A stretch of DNA of 64,000 nt from Agrobacterium leguminum (GTDB lineage Bacteria; Pseudomonadota; Alphaproteobacteria; Rhizobiales; Rhizobiaceae): the NCBI RefSeq assembly GCF_015704895.1, contig NZ_JADQWB010000011.1, forward strand, positions 62,001 to 126,000, in the 5' to 3' direction. A model generated the notes under the pieces. It ran no database searches. It had not been told where the DNA came from and worked only from the letters and a program-made list of their open reading frames with translations. Positions within the stretch are counted from its first letter, which is position 1. Each line of letters opens with the position of its first letter. Made by a program: the position numbers and the translations under genes. Of the stretch, positions 26,017 through 34,963 are shown one piece after another.

Positions 26017-26670
26017 TCAATCCCGCTTCAGCGGCCTGAAGCTCATCCGGTGCAGCGGGCAAGGCCCGTGGCTTTCGATGGCGCGCAGGTGGGCCGGCGT
26101 GCCGTAACCGGCATGGCCTTCAAAACCGTAGGATGTGTGCACCACACCCGCGCGTTCCATCATCCGGTCGCGGGTCACCTTGGCGATGATCGAGGCGGCG
26201 GCGATGGAGAGGGAGCGGGAATCGCCCTTGATGACGGCTTTGGCTTCGCAGGCGATGCCGGGCGGGCGGTCGCGGCCGTCGGCCAAAACGAGGGCAGGGG
26301 AAATTTCGAGACCGAGCACGGCGCGGCGCATGGCGTCGAGGCTGGCGCGCAGGATATTCATGCTGTCGATCAGGCCGGGGCCGGAAGAGGCGACGGATAC
26401 GATCGAGGTTTCCATGATCTGTACGAACAGGCTTTCCCGCTTCTGCTTCGTCAGCTTCTTGGAATCGTCCATCCCCTTGGGAATATTGTCCGGATCGAGA
26501 ATGACCGCTGCCGCAACCACCGGTCCGGCCAGAGGTCCCCGGCCTGCCTCATCCGTGCCGGCCACGGGCCAGAGGCCCTTCTTTTTCGCTTCCAGTTCGA
26601 AGGAAAAATCCGGGCCGGTATCGGCAAGATCAAAAAGAGCAGGAGAATCGGGTGTGGCCGTGCGTTTCAT
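26017..26670 (-). CDS. rnhB: Ribonuclease HII
   Basis: A 217-residue RNase HII. The active-site motif [19 protein letters not shown] is near residue 40, with [31 protein letters not shown] and [11 protein letters not shown] following. It removes ribonucleotides and RNA primers from DNA. The start at 26670 ([12 protein letters not shown]) avoids a Cys-rich extension of the longer frame to 26706. It is read toward the inserted gene and ends about 140 bp from it. Confidence 0.95.
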   Translation of the reverse strand: MKRTATPDSPALFDLADTGPDFSFELEAKKKGLWPVAGTDEAGRGPLAGPVVAAAVILDPDNIPKGMDDSKKLTKQKRESLFVQIMETSIVSVASSGPGLIDSMNILRASLDAMRRAVLGLEISPALVLADGRDRPPGIACEAKAVIKGDSRSLSIAAASIIAKVTRDRMMERAGVVHTSYGFEGHAGYGTPAHLRAIESHGPCPLHRMSFRPLKRD

Positions 26671-27006
26671 GCGGCGAAACTGGCACACACACCCGATCTC
26701 CTGCAAGCCCCCGGAAGCGGGCGATGACAGGCATGGTGAGCCGGGGTCAAGGGGCGTGGCTCACCGTGCCCCGAAGGTCATCATGACCTTTGATCCTCCA
26801 ACGGGGCGGCGGAGGAAAAACGATCGCACGCGAGGCGGCGGTTCCGGGGGCGATGTCCGGCGGGCCAGGGAAAACCCGCCGGGCATGTCGTGGGAGTGTG
26901 GCCGGTCTAAAAAAGAGGCCGCCGCTCCCTGTCATATTCTGCCTGATATCGCCGCACGTTCCGTATGGTGCTTCGATCAGGCGGAGTTGTTTTCAGCATC
27001 GGTCTT
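26671..27006. other. Intergenic stretch between the rnhB promoter side and the radical SAM gene end
   Basis: About 336 bp. It must carry the rnhB promoter on the minus strand, but no clean -35/-10 pair was found. Small ORFs here are not supported by codon use or ribosome-binding sites. Confidence 0.3.
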
Positions 27007-28164
27007 TCAAAGCAGCGACAACTGCACGCCGGCTCCGCCCGGCGGCACGAAGAGATCGTCGCGCAGGTGGATGCCGCGACGGATGAGGCCGAGCCTTTTT
27101 GTCGCCATCTCGAAACGCCTGCCGATCTGCCAGGCATAGGGGCCGGCGCCCTTCATGCGTTTTCCAAATTCCGCGTCATAATCCTTGCCGTCGCGCATGG
27201 AGCGCACCAGCGACATGACATGACGGTAGCGGTCCGGATAGTTGCGCAGCAGCCAGTCGCGGAACAGCGGGCTCACCTCCAGCGGCAGGCGCAAAAGCAC
27301 ATAAGACGCTTCGGTGGCGCCGGCGGCCTTGCCGGCCTCGAGAATACGCTCGATCTCATGATCGTTGAGCGCCGGGATGACAGGCGCCATCATAACGGCT
27401 ACGGGAATGCCGGCCTCGGTCAGCGCCTTGACGGCTTCCAGTCGCTTCTCTGGCGTGGCGGCGCGCGGTTCCATGTTGCGCGCGAGCTTTCGGTCCAGCG
27501 TGGTGACGGAAATACCGACCTTGGCGAGCCCCTTTTTGGCCATGGGCGCCAGAATGTCTATATCCCGCTTGATCAGCGCCGATTTGGTGACGATGGCGAC
27601 GGGATGATCGGCCTTGGCCAGCACTTCCAGTATCTGCCGCATGATGCGCCATTCGCGCTCGATCGGCTGATAGGGATCGGTATTGGTGCCGATGGCGATC
27701 ACCCGCGGCTTGTAGCCCGGCTTAGCCAGTTCCCGTTCCAGCAGCTTCGCCGCATCCGGCTTGGCGAAGAGCTTGGCTTCGAAATCCAGCCCGGCGGAAA
27801 GCCCCATATAGCTGTGCGTAGGGCGCGCAAAACAATAGATGCAGCCATGTTCGCAGCCGCGATAGGGATTGATGGAACGGTCGAAGGGGATATCGGGCGA
27901 TTCATTGCGGGTGATGATGCTGCGCGGCTTTTCCACCTGCACCTCGGTGCGAAACTCCGGCATGTCCTCGAGAGTCTGCCAGCCATCGTCGAAAACCTCG
28001 TGCTGCAGGGTCTCGAACCGTCCATCCGGGTTCAGCCCGGCACCACGGCCGCGACGGCGGTCGATCTCGATGCGCAGGCCGGATGCATCGGCCAACGCAT
28101 TGGCAATATCCGGCATATGGCTCGGCTGGAAGGCAGCCTGCCCCGAAAGCGTATGGTTTCTCAT
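27007..28164 (-). CDS. PA0069-family radical SAM protein
   Basis: A 385-residue radical SAM enzyme. The cluster motif is PYRGCEHGCIYCFARPTHSY (C-x3-C-x2-C), near residue 90. AIGTNTDPYQPIEREWR and GISVTTLDRKLARNMEPR follow in the TIM barrel, features shared with SplB-like and PA0069-type proteins. The reaction is unknown; it is not a proven spore photoproduct lyase. The start at 28164 follows GGGAGCATCCAG; a frame from 28197 is less likely. Confidence 0.88.
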   Translation of the reverse strand: MRNHTLSGQAAFQPSHMPDIANALADASGLRIEIDRRRGRGAGLNPDGRFETLQHEVFDDGWQTLEDMPEFRTEVQVEKPRSIITRNESPDIPFDRSINPYRGCEHGCIYCFARPTHSYMGLSAGLDFEAKLFAKPDAAKLLERELAKPGYKPRVIAIGTNTDPYQPIEREWRIMRQILEVLAKADHPVAIVTKSALIKRDIDILAPMAKKGLAKVGISVTTLDRKLARNMEPRAATPEKRLEAVKALTEAGIPVAVMMAPVIPALNDHEIERILEAGKAAGATEASYVLLRLPLEVSPLFRDWLLRNYPDRYRHVMSLVRSMRDGKDYDAEFGKRMKGAGPYAWQIGRRFEMATKRLGLIRRGIHLRDDLFVPPGGAGVQLSLL

Positions 28165-28334
28165 CTGGATGCTCCCAGGACGCCGCACGCCTCTCAAGGC
28201 ACGCTCAACGCCCTAAACCGTTTCCGTCCGGACAGGCTTTCAACCGCCTCCCGAATGATTAAATTCCTACATCAGGAATGAGAACAATACAAGAACAAAA
28301 TTGCAAATTCGGCTCGTTCTCCAGAGATGGATGA

Positions 28335-28357
28335 GTGGCCGCGACAGGCACGGCCAC
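28335..28357. repeat. Perfect inverted repeat GTGGCCG-N9-CGGCCAC
   Basis: Seven-base perfect arms with a 9-base loop, in the 284-bp divergent region between the radical SAM and glycosyltransferase genes. Further pairing is possible outside (CCAG at 28321 with CTGG at 28360). It may be an operator or a 5'-leader hairpin for the glycosyltransferase. Confidence 0.45.
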
Positions 28358-28448
28358 ATCTGGAGACTGTGCGGTCGGTGGGCATGGACAGCCTTGGATT
28401 TTACAGCGATGAGCATAGTGGCAATTTATTGTGCGATGCGTTAGAGCT

Positions 28449-28973
28449 ATGCAGATGTTGACAGTCATAATGGAATGCCGGGATCACGAGCCGGAACTGG
28501 CGCACACATTGTCTGCGCTTGTAACCGGGGCCGTGGAAGGGCTTGTAAGCGATGTTGTGATTCTCGATCACGGTTCGCGCGATGGATCGTCGCGCGTCGC
28601 CGATGCCGCCGGCTGCCGTTTTTATGGGCAGTGGGACATCGAGGACGTGGTGAAGTCCGCACGCGGCGGCTGGCTGCTTCTGATCGAGCCGGGCGCGCGC
28701 CCGCAGGCGGGCTGGATCGACGAGATTCTCGAATATGTGGCGATCTGCGCGCAGCCGGCCCGTTTCTCGCCCTCGCGCTATCACCGGCGCAATGTCTTCA
28801 GCCGTATGCTGCGGCGTATTCCGCCATTGGAACACGGATATCTTCTGCCAAAGAAGCATGCCGTGTCGATTGCGAAATCGGGCATGAGCCTGACGCAATT
28901 TGTCGGCGCGCAAAAACCGCGCCGGCTGAATGCGGAAATGGTGCCCGCCTGGGCGCTGCGAGCCTCGGCCTAA
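28449..28973 (+). CDS. Short glycosyltransferase family 2-like protein
   Basis: About 174 residues, smaller than most GT2 enzymes. N-terminal MLTVIMECRDHEPELAHTL and VVILDHGSRDGSSRVADAAG match the GT-A nucleotide-binding pattern (substrate loop DHGSRDGS), then WLLLIEPGARPQAGWIDEI occupies the place of the DxD region but reads EPG, so the metal-binding DxD is not kept. It may be a degenerate or specialised transferase. ATGs at 28449 and 28455 are both possible. It ends 13 bp before the convergent flavoprotein gene. Confidence 0.75.
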   Translation: MQMLTVIMECRDHEPELAHTLSALVTGAVEGLVSDVVILDHGSRDGSSRVADAAGCRFYGQWDIEDVVKSARGGWLLLIEPGARPQAGWIDEILEYVAICAQPARFSPSRYHRRNVFSRMLRRIPPLEHGYLLPKKHAVSIAKSGMSLTQFVGAQKPRRLNAEMVPAWALRASA

Positions 28974-28986
28974 CCTCGGGGCCGCT

Positions 28987-30420
28987 TTACCCGGCCAGAA
29001 CCTTGCCGGGGTTCATGATGCCGGCGGGGTCGAAAGCGTGCTTGATGCGCCGCATCAGTTCCATTTCGATGCCGGGGCGGATGGCGGCCAGTTCGTCGCG
29101 CTTCAACTGCCCGATGCCGTGTTCGGCCGAAATGGACCCGCCGAGCGACAGCACGATGCCATGCACGATCTCGTTCATGTCCCGCCAGCGGCCAATGAAT
29201 TCGGCCTTGTCGGCACCCACCGGCTGGGAAATATTGTAGTGAATATTGCCGTCGCCCAGATGCCCGAAGGCGCAGACGCGGGCGCCGGGTATGGCGGCAA
29301 GAACCGCCTTTTCCGCCGTCGCCATGAATTCCGGTATTTTCGACACCGGAACGGAAACATCGTGCTTGATGGAGCCGCCTTCGGGTTTCTGCGCCTCCGA
29401 CATGCTTTCGCGCATGTGCCAGAGAGCCTGCCGCTGCGCTTCGGACGCGGCGATCACCGCATCCTGAACCAGCCCGGCCTCAAAACCGCGCTCCAGCAGC
29501 GATTGCATCATGCTATCTGCCGTTTCGGCCGAGTCGGAGGTGGAAATATCGATGAGCGCGTACCAATCATGCGGCTGTTCCAGGGGATCGCGCACGCCGG
29601 GAATATGCCGGGCGGTGAATTCGACGCCGATTCGTGGCATGAGTTCGAAACCGGTGAGCGCCGTGCCGCAGAGATTGGAGGCCATCTCGAACAGCTTCAG
29701 CGCATCCTCGGTGGAGGTGAGCCCGGCAAAGGCCACCTGATGGCCGAGCGGTTTCGGGAAGAGCTTCAGCACCGCGCCGGTGATGATGCCAAGCGTGCCT
29801 TCGGAACCGATGAAGAGATCGCGCAGATCGTAACCCGTATTGTCCTTTTTCAGCCGGCGCAGCCCGTTCCAGATTTCGCCGGTCGGCAGCACCACTTCCA
29901 GCCCAAGGCAAAGCTGGCGCATATTGCCATAAGCGAGCACCGCCGTGCCGCCGGCATTGGTGGCGAGATTGCCGCCGATGCGGCAGGAACCCTGCGAGCC
30001 GAGCGACAGCGGGAACATGCGCTCCACGGAATCGGCAGCCTTGTGGATGTCATCGAGAATGCAGCCGGCATCGGCGACGATGATATTGGCGACCGGATCG
30101 ATATCGCGAACGCGGTTCATGCGCTCCAGCGACAGGATGATGTCCGTTCCTTCGGCGCGCGGTGTCTGGCCGCCCACGAGGCCGGTATTGCCGGTCTGCG
30201 GTACGATGGCGGTGCCGGTTTCGCTGGCGAGCTTCAGGATGGCGGCAACCTCTTCGACCGAACCGGGCTTGATGAGCAGCGGCGAGGCGCCGCGATAAAG
30301 TCCGCGATTTTCCACCAGACGCGGCGCCATTTCCGCCGGGTCGCGGACCGCGTTCTTTTCGCCGACAATGGCGGCAAAGCGGTCGAGGATGTCGGAGGAG
30401 GGGATGGCGGTGGTCGTCAT
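28987..30420 (-). CDS. FAD-binding oxidase, GlcD/D-2-hydroxyglutarate dehydrogenase-like
   Basis: A 477-residue VAO-type flavoprotein. FAD-binding PQTGNTGLVGGQTPRAEG near residue 95, SQGSCRIGGNLATNAGGTAV near 145, and the C-terminal domain with CAFGHLGDGNIHYNIS (metal-binding His residues) and SAEHGIGQLKRDEL. It oxidises a D-2-hydroxyacid such as D-lactate, glycolate or D-2-hydroxyglutarate; which one cannot be told. No glcE/glcF genes are adjacent, arguing against glycolate oxidase. It lies 50 bp downstream of the Sua5 gene on the same strand. Confidence 0.9.
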   Translation of the reverse strand: MTTTAIPSSDILDRFAAIVGEKNAVRDPAEMAPRLVENRGLYRGASPLLIKPGSVEEVAAILKLASETGTAIVPQTGNTGLVGGQTPRAEGTDIILSLERMNRVRDIDPVANIIVADAGCILDDIHKAADSVERMFPLSLGSQGSCRIGGNLATNAGGTAVLAYGNMRQLCLGLEVVLPTGEIWNGLRRLKKDNTGYDLRDLFIGSEGTLGIITGAVLKLFPKPLGHQVAFAGLTSTEDALKLFEMASNLCGTALTGFELMPRIGVEFTARHIPGVRDPLEQPHDWYALIDISTSDSAETADSMMQSLLERGFEAGLVQDAVIAASEAQRQALWHMRESMSEAQKPEGGSIKHDVSVPVSKIPEFMATAEKAVLAAIPGARVCAFGHLGDGNIHYNISQPVGADKAEFIGRWRDMNEIVHGIVLSLGGSISAEHGIGQLKRDELAAIRPGIEMELMRRIKHAFDPAGIMNPGKVLAG

Positions 30421-30470
30421 GGGTGGCGTCTCGCTGTCTTTTGAAACATGGGCGAAAGGATTGGGTGTCG

Positions 30471-31448
30471 TCAGCCTCGCGGCGCGGCGGCGCGGGAAAG
30501 GCGGTCGTTGATCGCCTCTCCGAGACCGTGGGTGGGAATGGCGGTGATGGCGATCATGTCTGCGCCGCTCGCATCGGCGGCTTTGAGATAATCGAACAGA
30601 TTGGCAGCGGCCTCGGAAAGATCGCCGGAGGGGCTGAGATCGAGCACGGTGCGCGCCGTCTCTTCGCCGGCAATGGCGATGCCGCCGAAGCGGATCAGCG
30701 CTTCGCCCGGCAGAACCGATGTGGCGTGAAGGCGCACGGCCGCACCCGGCGCGTAATGCGAGGCCAGCATTCCCGGCGCTTCAATGGCGGCGGCGGCTTT
30801 TTTCGGCCGTTCAAGCCGTTTGCCGGCAATGCGTTCTATGTCCGCGGTGACGATGCCGCCGGGACGAAGCAGCCGCACCCGGCCATCCTCTTCCACCTTG
30901 ACGATGGTGGATTCGACGCCGACAGCGGCCGCCCCGCCATCGAGAATGAGATTGATCTTCTGGCCGAGATCCGCCTCCACATGGGTCGCACTTGTCGGGC
31001 TGATCTTGCCGGAACTATTGGCGCTGGGGGCGGCGAGCGGCCTGCCGAAGCGGCGGATCAGATCGCCGGCAAAACCCTGCGGCACACGAATGCCGACCGT
31101 ATCGAGACCGGCTGTCGCCAGCGAATGAATGTCGCTTGCCGGTTTCAGCGGCAGCACCAGCGTCAGCGGGCCGGGCCAGAAGGCTTCTGCCAGCTTCAGC
31201 GATATGGGGTCGAAGACGGCGTAACGTTCGGCCATGGCGATATCGGCCATGTGGCAGATCAGGGGGTTGAACTGCGGCCGGCCTTTTGTCTCGTAAATGC
31301 GGGTAATCGCCGCCGGATTGGTGGCGTCGGCGGCAAGGCCATAGACGGTTTCCGTCGGCAGGGCGATGGGCTGGCCGGCGGCAAGCTCCGCCACGGATAC
31401 CTGCAGGGCCGTTTCCCGCTCTTTGTCTATATCGATATGACGCGCCAT
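30471..31448 (-). CDS. L-threonylcarbamoyladenylate synthase (Sua5/TsaC)
   Basis: A 325-residue long-form (Sua5) enzyme: an N-terminal YrdC domain with ALPTETVYGLAADA, YETKGRPQFNPLI and LAAPSANSSGKISPTSA, then a linker and C-terminal Sua5 domain starting APGMLASHYAPG. It makes threonylcarbamoyl-AMP for the t6A37 modification of tRNAs. The ATG at 31448 has AAAGG 8 bases upstream. The gene is flanked closely by the unknown gene (53 bp) and the flavoprotein (50 bp), so a three-gene unit is likely. Confidence 0.93.
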   Translation of the reverse strand: MARHIDIDKERETALQVSVAELAAGQPIALPTETVYGLAADATNPAAITRIYETKGRPQFNPLICHMADIAMAERYAVFDPISLKLAEAFWPGPLTLVLPLKPASDIHSLATAGLDTVGIRVPQGFAGDLIRRFGRPLAAPSANSSGKISPTSATHVEADLGQKINLILDGGAAAVGVESTIVKVEEDGRVRLLRPGGIVTADIERIAGKRLERPKKAAAAIEAPGMLASHYAPGAAVRLHATSVLPGEALIRFGGIAIAGEETARTVLDLSPSGDLSEAAANLFDYLKAADASGADMIAITAIPTHGLGEAINDRLSRAAAPRG

Positions 31449-31501
31449 GATGCTGCCTTTCAGGGCGGTCAATAGCGTATTTCAGAGGCTTATGGAAAGT
31501 T

Positions 31502-32119
31502 TTATATCGCCTTGATGATCCTGCGCATCTCCTCGGACCGCGCGCCGAGCATGAGCACGTTTTTCAGCGCCACCCGCGGATCGTGGGTCTGGAACAGCAG
31601 GCCGCCGCGATGGACGGAGGTATCGACGGCGAGTTCCTGATCGGGAAGCGCGTTGATGGCGACGGCGAAGTACATCCGCGAATAGCGCGCATCGATATTT
31701 TCGAAGAAGTTTTCAGCCCCGCTCAGCTCGGCGAAGAAATTCGCGAAATAGAAGGACCAGAGCACATGGCGCTCGGCGTCGAAGCTGGTTTTCGCCGCCG
31801 TGACGTGACAATAGCCGAGATGCGGCCGGTCATTGAGCAGATGGTGAAAAACCATCTTCGGAAAACGGATGGACTGGTGAAAGCCGTTCAGACGGCTGTG
31901 GGTGGCATCGGCGGCAGCTTCCAGCTTTCGCCCGGTCAGCGCAGCCACTTCGTCATGGCTGTAATAGACGCGTTCTTTCGGCAGCCATCGTTCTTCATAA
32001 CGGCTGATACGCCCTGTCCGCAGGAAATCGGAATGCGCGGTCTTCGAGCGTATCGGTGTGAGCGAATGCCTGCTCGCATCGAAATAGCGTATGCGTGTCG
32101 CCTTCTCCACCGGGAACAC
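31502..32119 (-). CDS. Conserved hypothetical protein, function unknown
   Basis: A 205-residue soluble protein that I cannot place with confidence in a named family. It has a basic, Ser/Arg-rich N-terminal third (PIRSKTAHSDFLRTGRISRY), a central region rich in His and aromatic residues (NGFHQSIRFPKMVFHHLLND) and a C-terminus with DTSVHRGGLLFQTHDPRVALK. No signal peptide, membrane segment or catalytic motif is evident. Codon use is like the neighbours, supporting a real gene. It probably leads the Sua5-flavoprotein unit. Confidence 0.75.
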   Translation of the reverse strand: MFPVEKATRIRYFDASRHSLTPIRSKTAHSDFLRTGRISRYEERWLPKERVYYSHDEVAALTGRKLEAAADATHSRLNGFHQSIRFPKMVFHHLLNDRPHLGYCHVTAAKTSFDAERHVLWSFYFANFFAELSGAENFFENIDARYSRMYFAVAINALPDQELAVDTSVHRGGLLFQTHDPRVALKNVLMLGARSEEMRRIIKAI

Positions 32120-32295
32120 CCTCGTTGCTGTCGATCCGGCAAGATAATTTAGGGCGCGTTAATACTCCGTTGCGCCGCACCCCCCGTTTTTTAATGGGTG
32201 GGGAGCAGGATGCGCGCCATCATGCGTCATATTGCGACGTCATTTCCGTCATTGAATAGCTGTCGGATTTCCCAGCGGAATGGGCTGAGAGGGCG

Positions 32296-32314
32296 AATTG
32301 CGCATGTCGCAATT
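32296..32314. promoter_or_regulatory. Inverted repeat AATTGCG-N5-CGCAATT upstream of the Rieske gene
   Basis: AATTGCGCATGTCGCAATT, perfect 7-base arms, about 130 bp upstream of the Rieske gene start. TGTCGC and ATTGCG recur nearby (32232, 32316), suggesting repeated half sites. The 323-bp stretch 32120-32442 holds no other gene. It is a candidate regulator site, identity unknown. Confidence 0.5.
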
Positions 32315-32442
32315 TGTCGCCAATGCGGAAGGTAATGTCGCTGTTTGTGCTGCCGCAAATGAGCGCCGGTGTTTAGATGAGTACATGCTTCCGCAACCCC
32401 GCAAATGGTGTCGGGCAGGGCGGTTTGATCGAGGATTTGGCC

Positions 32443-33687
32443 ATGGAATTGCGTGATACCGTATTGCGCCAGCTGAAAAACCGCCGCGAAGGCTTCAGCC
32501 TGGAACAGCCCTTCTACACGGACCCGGATTATTTCAAGCTGGATATGGAAACCATCTGGTATCGCGACTGGCTGTTTGTCGGCCATGATTGCGAAGTGTC
32601 TAAATCCGGCAGCTATTTCACCGTGCAGGTCGGGGCCTATTCCGTGGTCATCGTTCGCGGTCGCGACGGGCAGATCCGCGCCTTCCACAATTCCTGCCGC
32701 CATCGCGGCTCCCGCGTTTGCACCACGCAGAAGGGCCAGTCGGCCCGCCTCGTCTGTCCCTATCACCAGTGGACCTACGATCTCGACGGCAAGCTGCTTT
32801 TTGCACGTCACATGGGAGAAGAGTTCGACAAGGGCGATTTCGGCCTGAAGCCGGTCGCCTGCGAAACCGTCGCCGGTTACGTCTTCATTTGCCTTGCCGA
32901 TCAGCCGGCCGATTTCGAGCCCATGCGCAGGGAAGTCGAGAGCTACATGGCGCCGCACCGCATCTGGGAAGCGAAGGTCGCGCATGAGAGCACGATCATC
33001 GAAAAGGGCAACTGGAAGCTCGTCTGGGAAAATAACCGCGAGTGCTACCATTGCGCCGCCAACCACCCGGAACTCTGCCGCACCTATCCCGAAAACCCGA
33101 GCGTGACGGGAACGGACGGCGGTGCGAGCGATCCCGAGATCGGCGGCCACTGGGCGCGCTGCGAGGCCGCCGGCCTGCCGAGCCGTTTCAAGATCGACCC
33201 CAAGGGCCAGTTCCGCGTCGCCCGCATGCCGCTGATCGGCGAGGCGGAAAGCTACACCATGTCCGGCAAGCGCGCCGTGCGCCGGCCGCTGTCAGACGAT
33301 GTCAGCATCAGCCATATCGGCGCGCTGCTCCTGTTCCATTACCCGACGACCTGGAACCACTTCCTCGGCGACCACACCATTTCCTTCCGGGTGCTGCCGC
33401 TCAGCGCCACGGAAACCATGGTCACCACCAAATGGCTGGTGCACAAGGATGCTGTCGAGGGCGTGGATTACGATCTAGAGGACCTCACCCATGTCTGGAA
33501 CGAGACCAACGATCAGGACCGCCGCATCGTCGAGGAAAATGCCTTCGGCATTCGTTCCCCGGCCTACGAGCCCGGCCCCTATTCCATGGAGGACGAGGGC
33601 GGCGTGATGCAGTTCGTCAACTGGTACTCCGATTTCATGGTCGACCGGCTCTCCGGCGATAAGGCCCGGCTTTCGGCTGTAGCGTGA
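32443..33687 (+). CDS. Rieske non-haem iron oxygenase, GbcA/Stc2-like N-demethylase alpha subunit
   Basis: A 414-residue ring-hydroxylating-oxygenase-type alpha subunit. The Rieske [2Fe-2S] ligands are CRHRG and CPYHQW, 17 residues apart. The mononuclear iron site follows in WENNRECYHCAANHPELC. In this subfamily the substrates are quaternary amines, glycine betaine (GbcA) or stachydrine (Stc2), rather than aromatics; subfamily call is from overall pattern and from the paired reductase. Start at 32443 follows GAGGA. The reductase gene begins 7 bp after the stop. Confidence 0.87.
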   Translation: MELRDTVLRQLKNRREGFSLEQPFYTDPDYFKLDMETIWYRDWLFVGHDCEVSKSGSYFTVQVGAYSVVIVRGRDGQIRAFHNSCRHRGSRVCTTQKGQSARLVCPYHQWTYDLDGKLLFARHMGEEFDKGDFGLKPVACETVAGYVFICLADQPADFEPMRREVESYMAPHRIWEAKVAHESTIIEKGNWKLVWENNRECYHCAANHPELCRTYPENPSVTGTDGGASDPEIGGHWARCEAAGLPSRFKIDPKGQFRVARMPLIGEAESYTMSGKRAVRRPLSDDVSISHIGALLLFHYPTTWNHFLGDHTISFRVLPLSATETMVTTKWLVHKDAVEGVDYDLEDLTHVWNETNDQDRRIVEENAFGIRSPAYEPGPYSMEDEGGVMQFVNWYSDFMVDRLSGDKARLSAVA

Positions 33688-33694
33688 TGCGAAG

Positions 33695-34777
33695 ATGAAT
33701 ATGGTTGTAACCTATAAGCATATTGACGAGATGAAGCCATGGAGCGACAAGCTCCAGCTTCTGGAGTGCATCTCGGTGACGCCCGAGACGCCCGATGTGA
33801 TGACGTTCCTGTTCCGCTCGGAGGATCAGAACTGGTTCCGTTATCTGCCGGGGCAGTTCGTCACGCTGGAATTGCCGGTGGGCAAGGAGCCGCTTTACCG
33901 CACTTACACATTGTCCTCCAGCCCGTCGCGGCCCTATGCGCTGTCGGTCACGGTCAAGGCGCAGGCCAACAGCATCGGCACGCGCTGGATGTTCGACAAT
34001 CTGAAGCCCGGTATGAAAATCCGGGCGCTCGGGCCGCTCGGCGACTTTTCCTACGTCAAGCATCCCGGCGACAAATATCTGTTCATCTCGGCAGGCTCCG
34101 GCGTTACGCCGATGATGTCGATGGTGCGCGACATGAGCGACCGCGCCCCGCAGAGCGATATTGCCTTCATCAATTGTTCACGTACCCCCGGCGATATCGT
34201 CTTCCGTCACGAGCTGGAATATCTCGCCCGGTTCATGCCGAACCTGTCTCTCGGCTTCATTGTCGAGAAATGCGGCCGCACAGATCTGTGGTCCGGCCTG
34301 AAGGGCATGATCGACAAGGCCAAGATCGCGCTGCTCGCGCATGATTTCATGGAGCGCACCGTCTTCTGCTGCGGGCCGGAGCCGTTCATGGCCGCCGTCC
34401 GCTCGATGCTCGATGCCTCCGGCTTCGACATGAGCCGCTATCATCAGGAAAGCTTCGCGCCGGCCGCGCCGGTCACTGTTGGTGAAGCCGTGCTTACCGG
34501 TGCGGATGGCGAAGCGCTGTCTATGGTGGGTTTCACCCTTTCCGGTAAAGAAATGCCCTGCCAGCCAGGCCAGACGGTTCTGATGACGGCGCGCGCCGCC
34601 GGGGTCCGTATCGGGGCGGCGTGCGAATCGGGGATTTGCGGCACCTGCCGGGTGCTGAAGCTTTCCGGTGAGGTGGAGATGAACCACAATGGCGGCATTC
34701 TCGATGAGGAAATCGAGGAAGGCTATATTCTCGCCTGCTGCTCACGCCCGTTGACCGATGTAAAGGTGGAAGCCTGA
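33695..34777 (+). CDS. Hybrid flavin/ferredoxin reductase, GbcB-like partner of the Rieske oxygenase
   Basis: A 360-residue three-domain electron-transfer protein. FAD domain with YLPGQFVTLELP and YRTYTLSSSPSRP, NAD(P) domain with FISAGSGVTPMMSM and VFCCGPEPFM, and a C-terminal plant-type 2Fe-2S ferredoxin with CESGICGTCRV and a final ACCSRPL cysteine. It passes electrons from NAD(P)H to the Rieske protein 7 bp upstream. The two together form a complete demethylase/monooxygenase system. Confidence 0.92.
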   Translation: MNMVVTYKHIDEMKPWSDKLQLLECISVTPETPDVMTFLFRSEDQNWFRYLPGQFVTLELPVGKEPLYRTYTLSSSPSRPYALSVTVKAQANSIGTRWMFDNLKPGMKIRALGPLGDFSYVKHPGDKYLFISAGSGVTPMMSMVRDMSDRAPQSDIAFINCSRTPGDIVFRHELEYLARFMPNLSLGFIVEKCGRTDLWSGLKGMIDKAKIALLAHDFMERTVFCCGPEPFMAAVRSMLDASGFDMSRYHQESFAPAAPVTVGEAVLTGADGEALSMVGFTLSGKEMPCQPGQTVLMTARAAGVRIGAACESGICGTCRVLKLSGEVEMNHNGGILDEEIEEGYILACCSRPLTDVKVEA

Positions 34778-34963
34778 CACGAGCAGGCGTTTCATTTCAT
34801 ACGTCTTTCCCCGGATGGTTGTCTTGGAACCAAATTTCTCTAAACTCGTTTGCACGTCATCGAATTCTTTTCGGGCATGAAACGGGGCTGTCCCATATCT
34901 CCGACAAGAGCGAGTGGGTAAAAAGGCGCGGGTCCAACGCGCTGAAGCAAACGGAGGAAGATC

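Noticed and set aside
28930-30444. 504-codon open frame antisense to the flavoprotein
   Set aside because: Shadow of the GlcD-like gene; no ribosome-binding site or domain.
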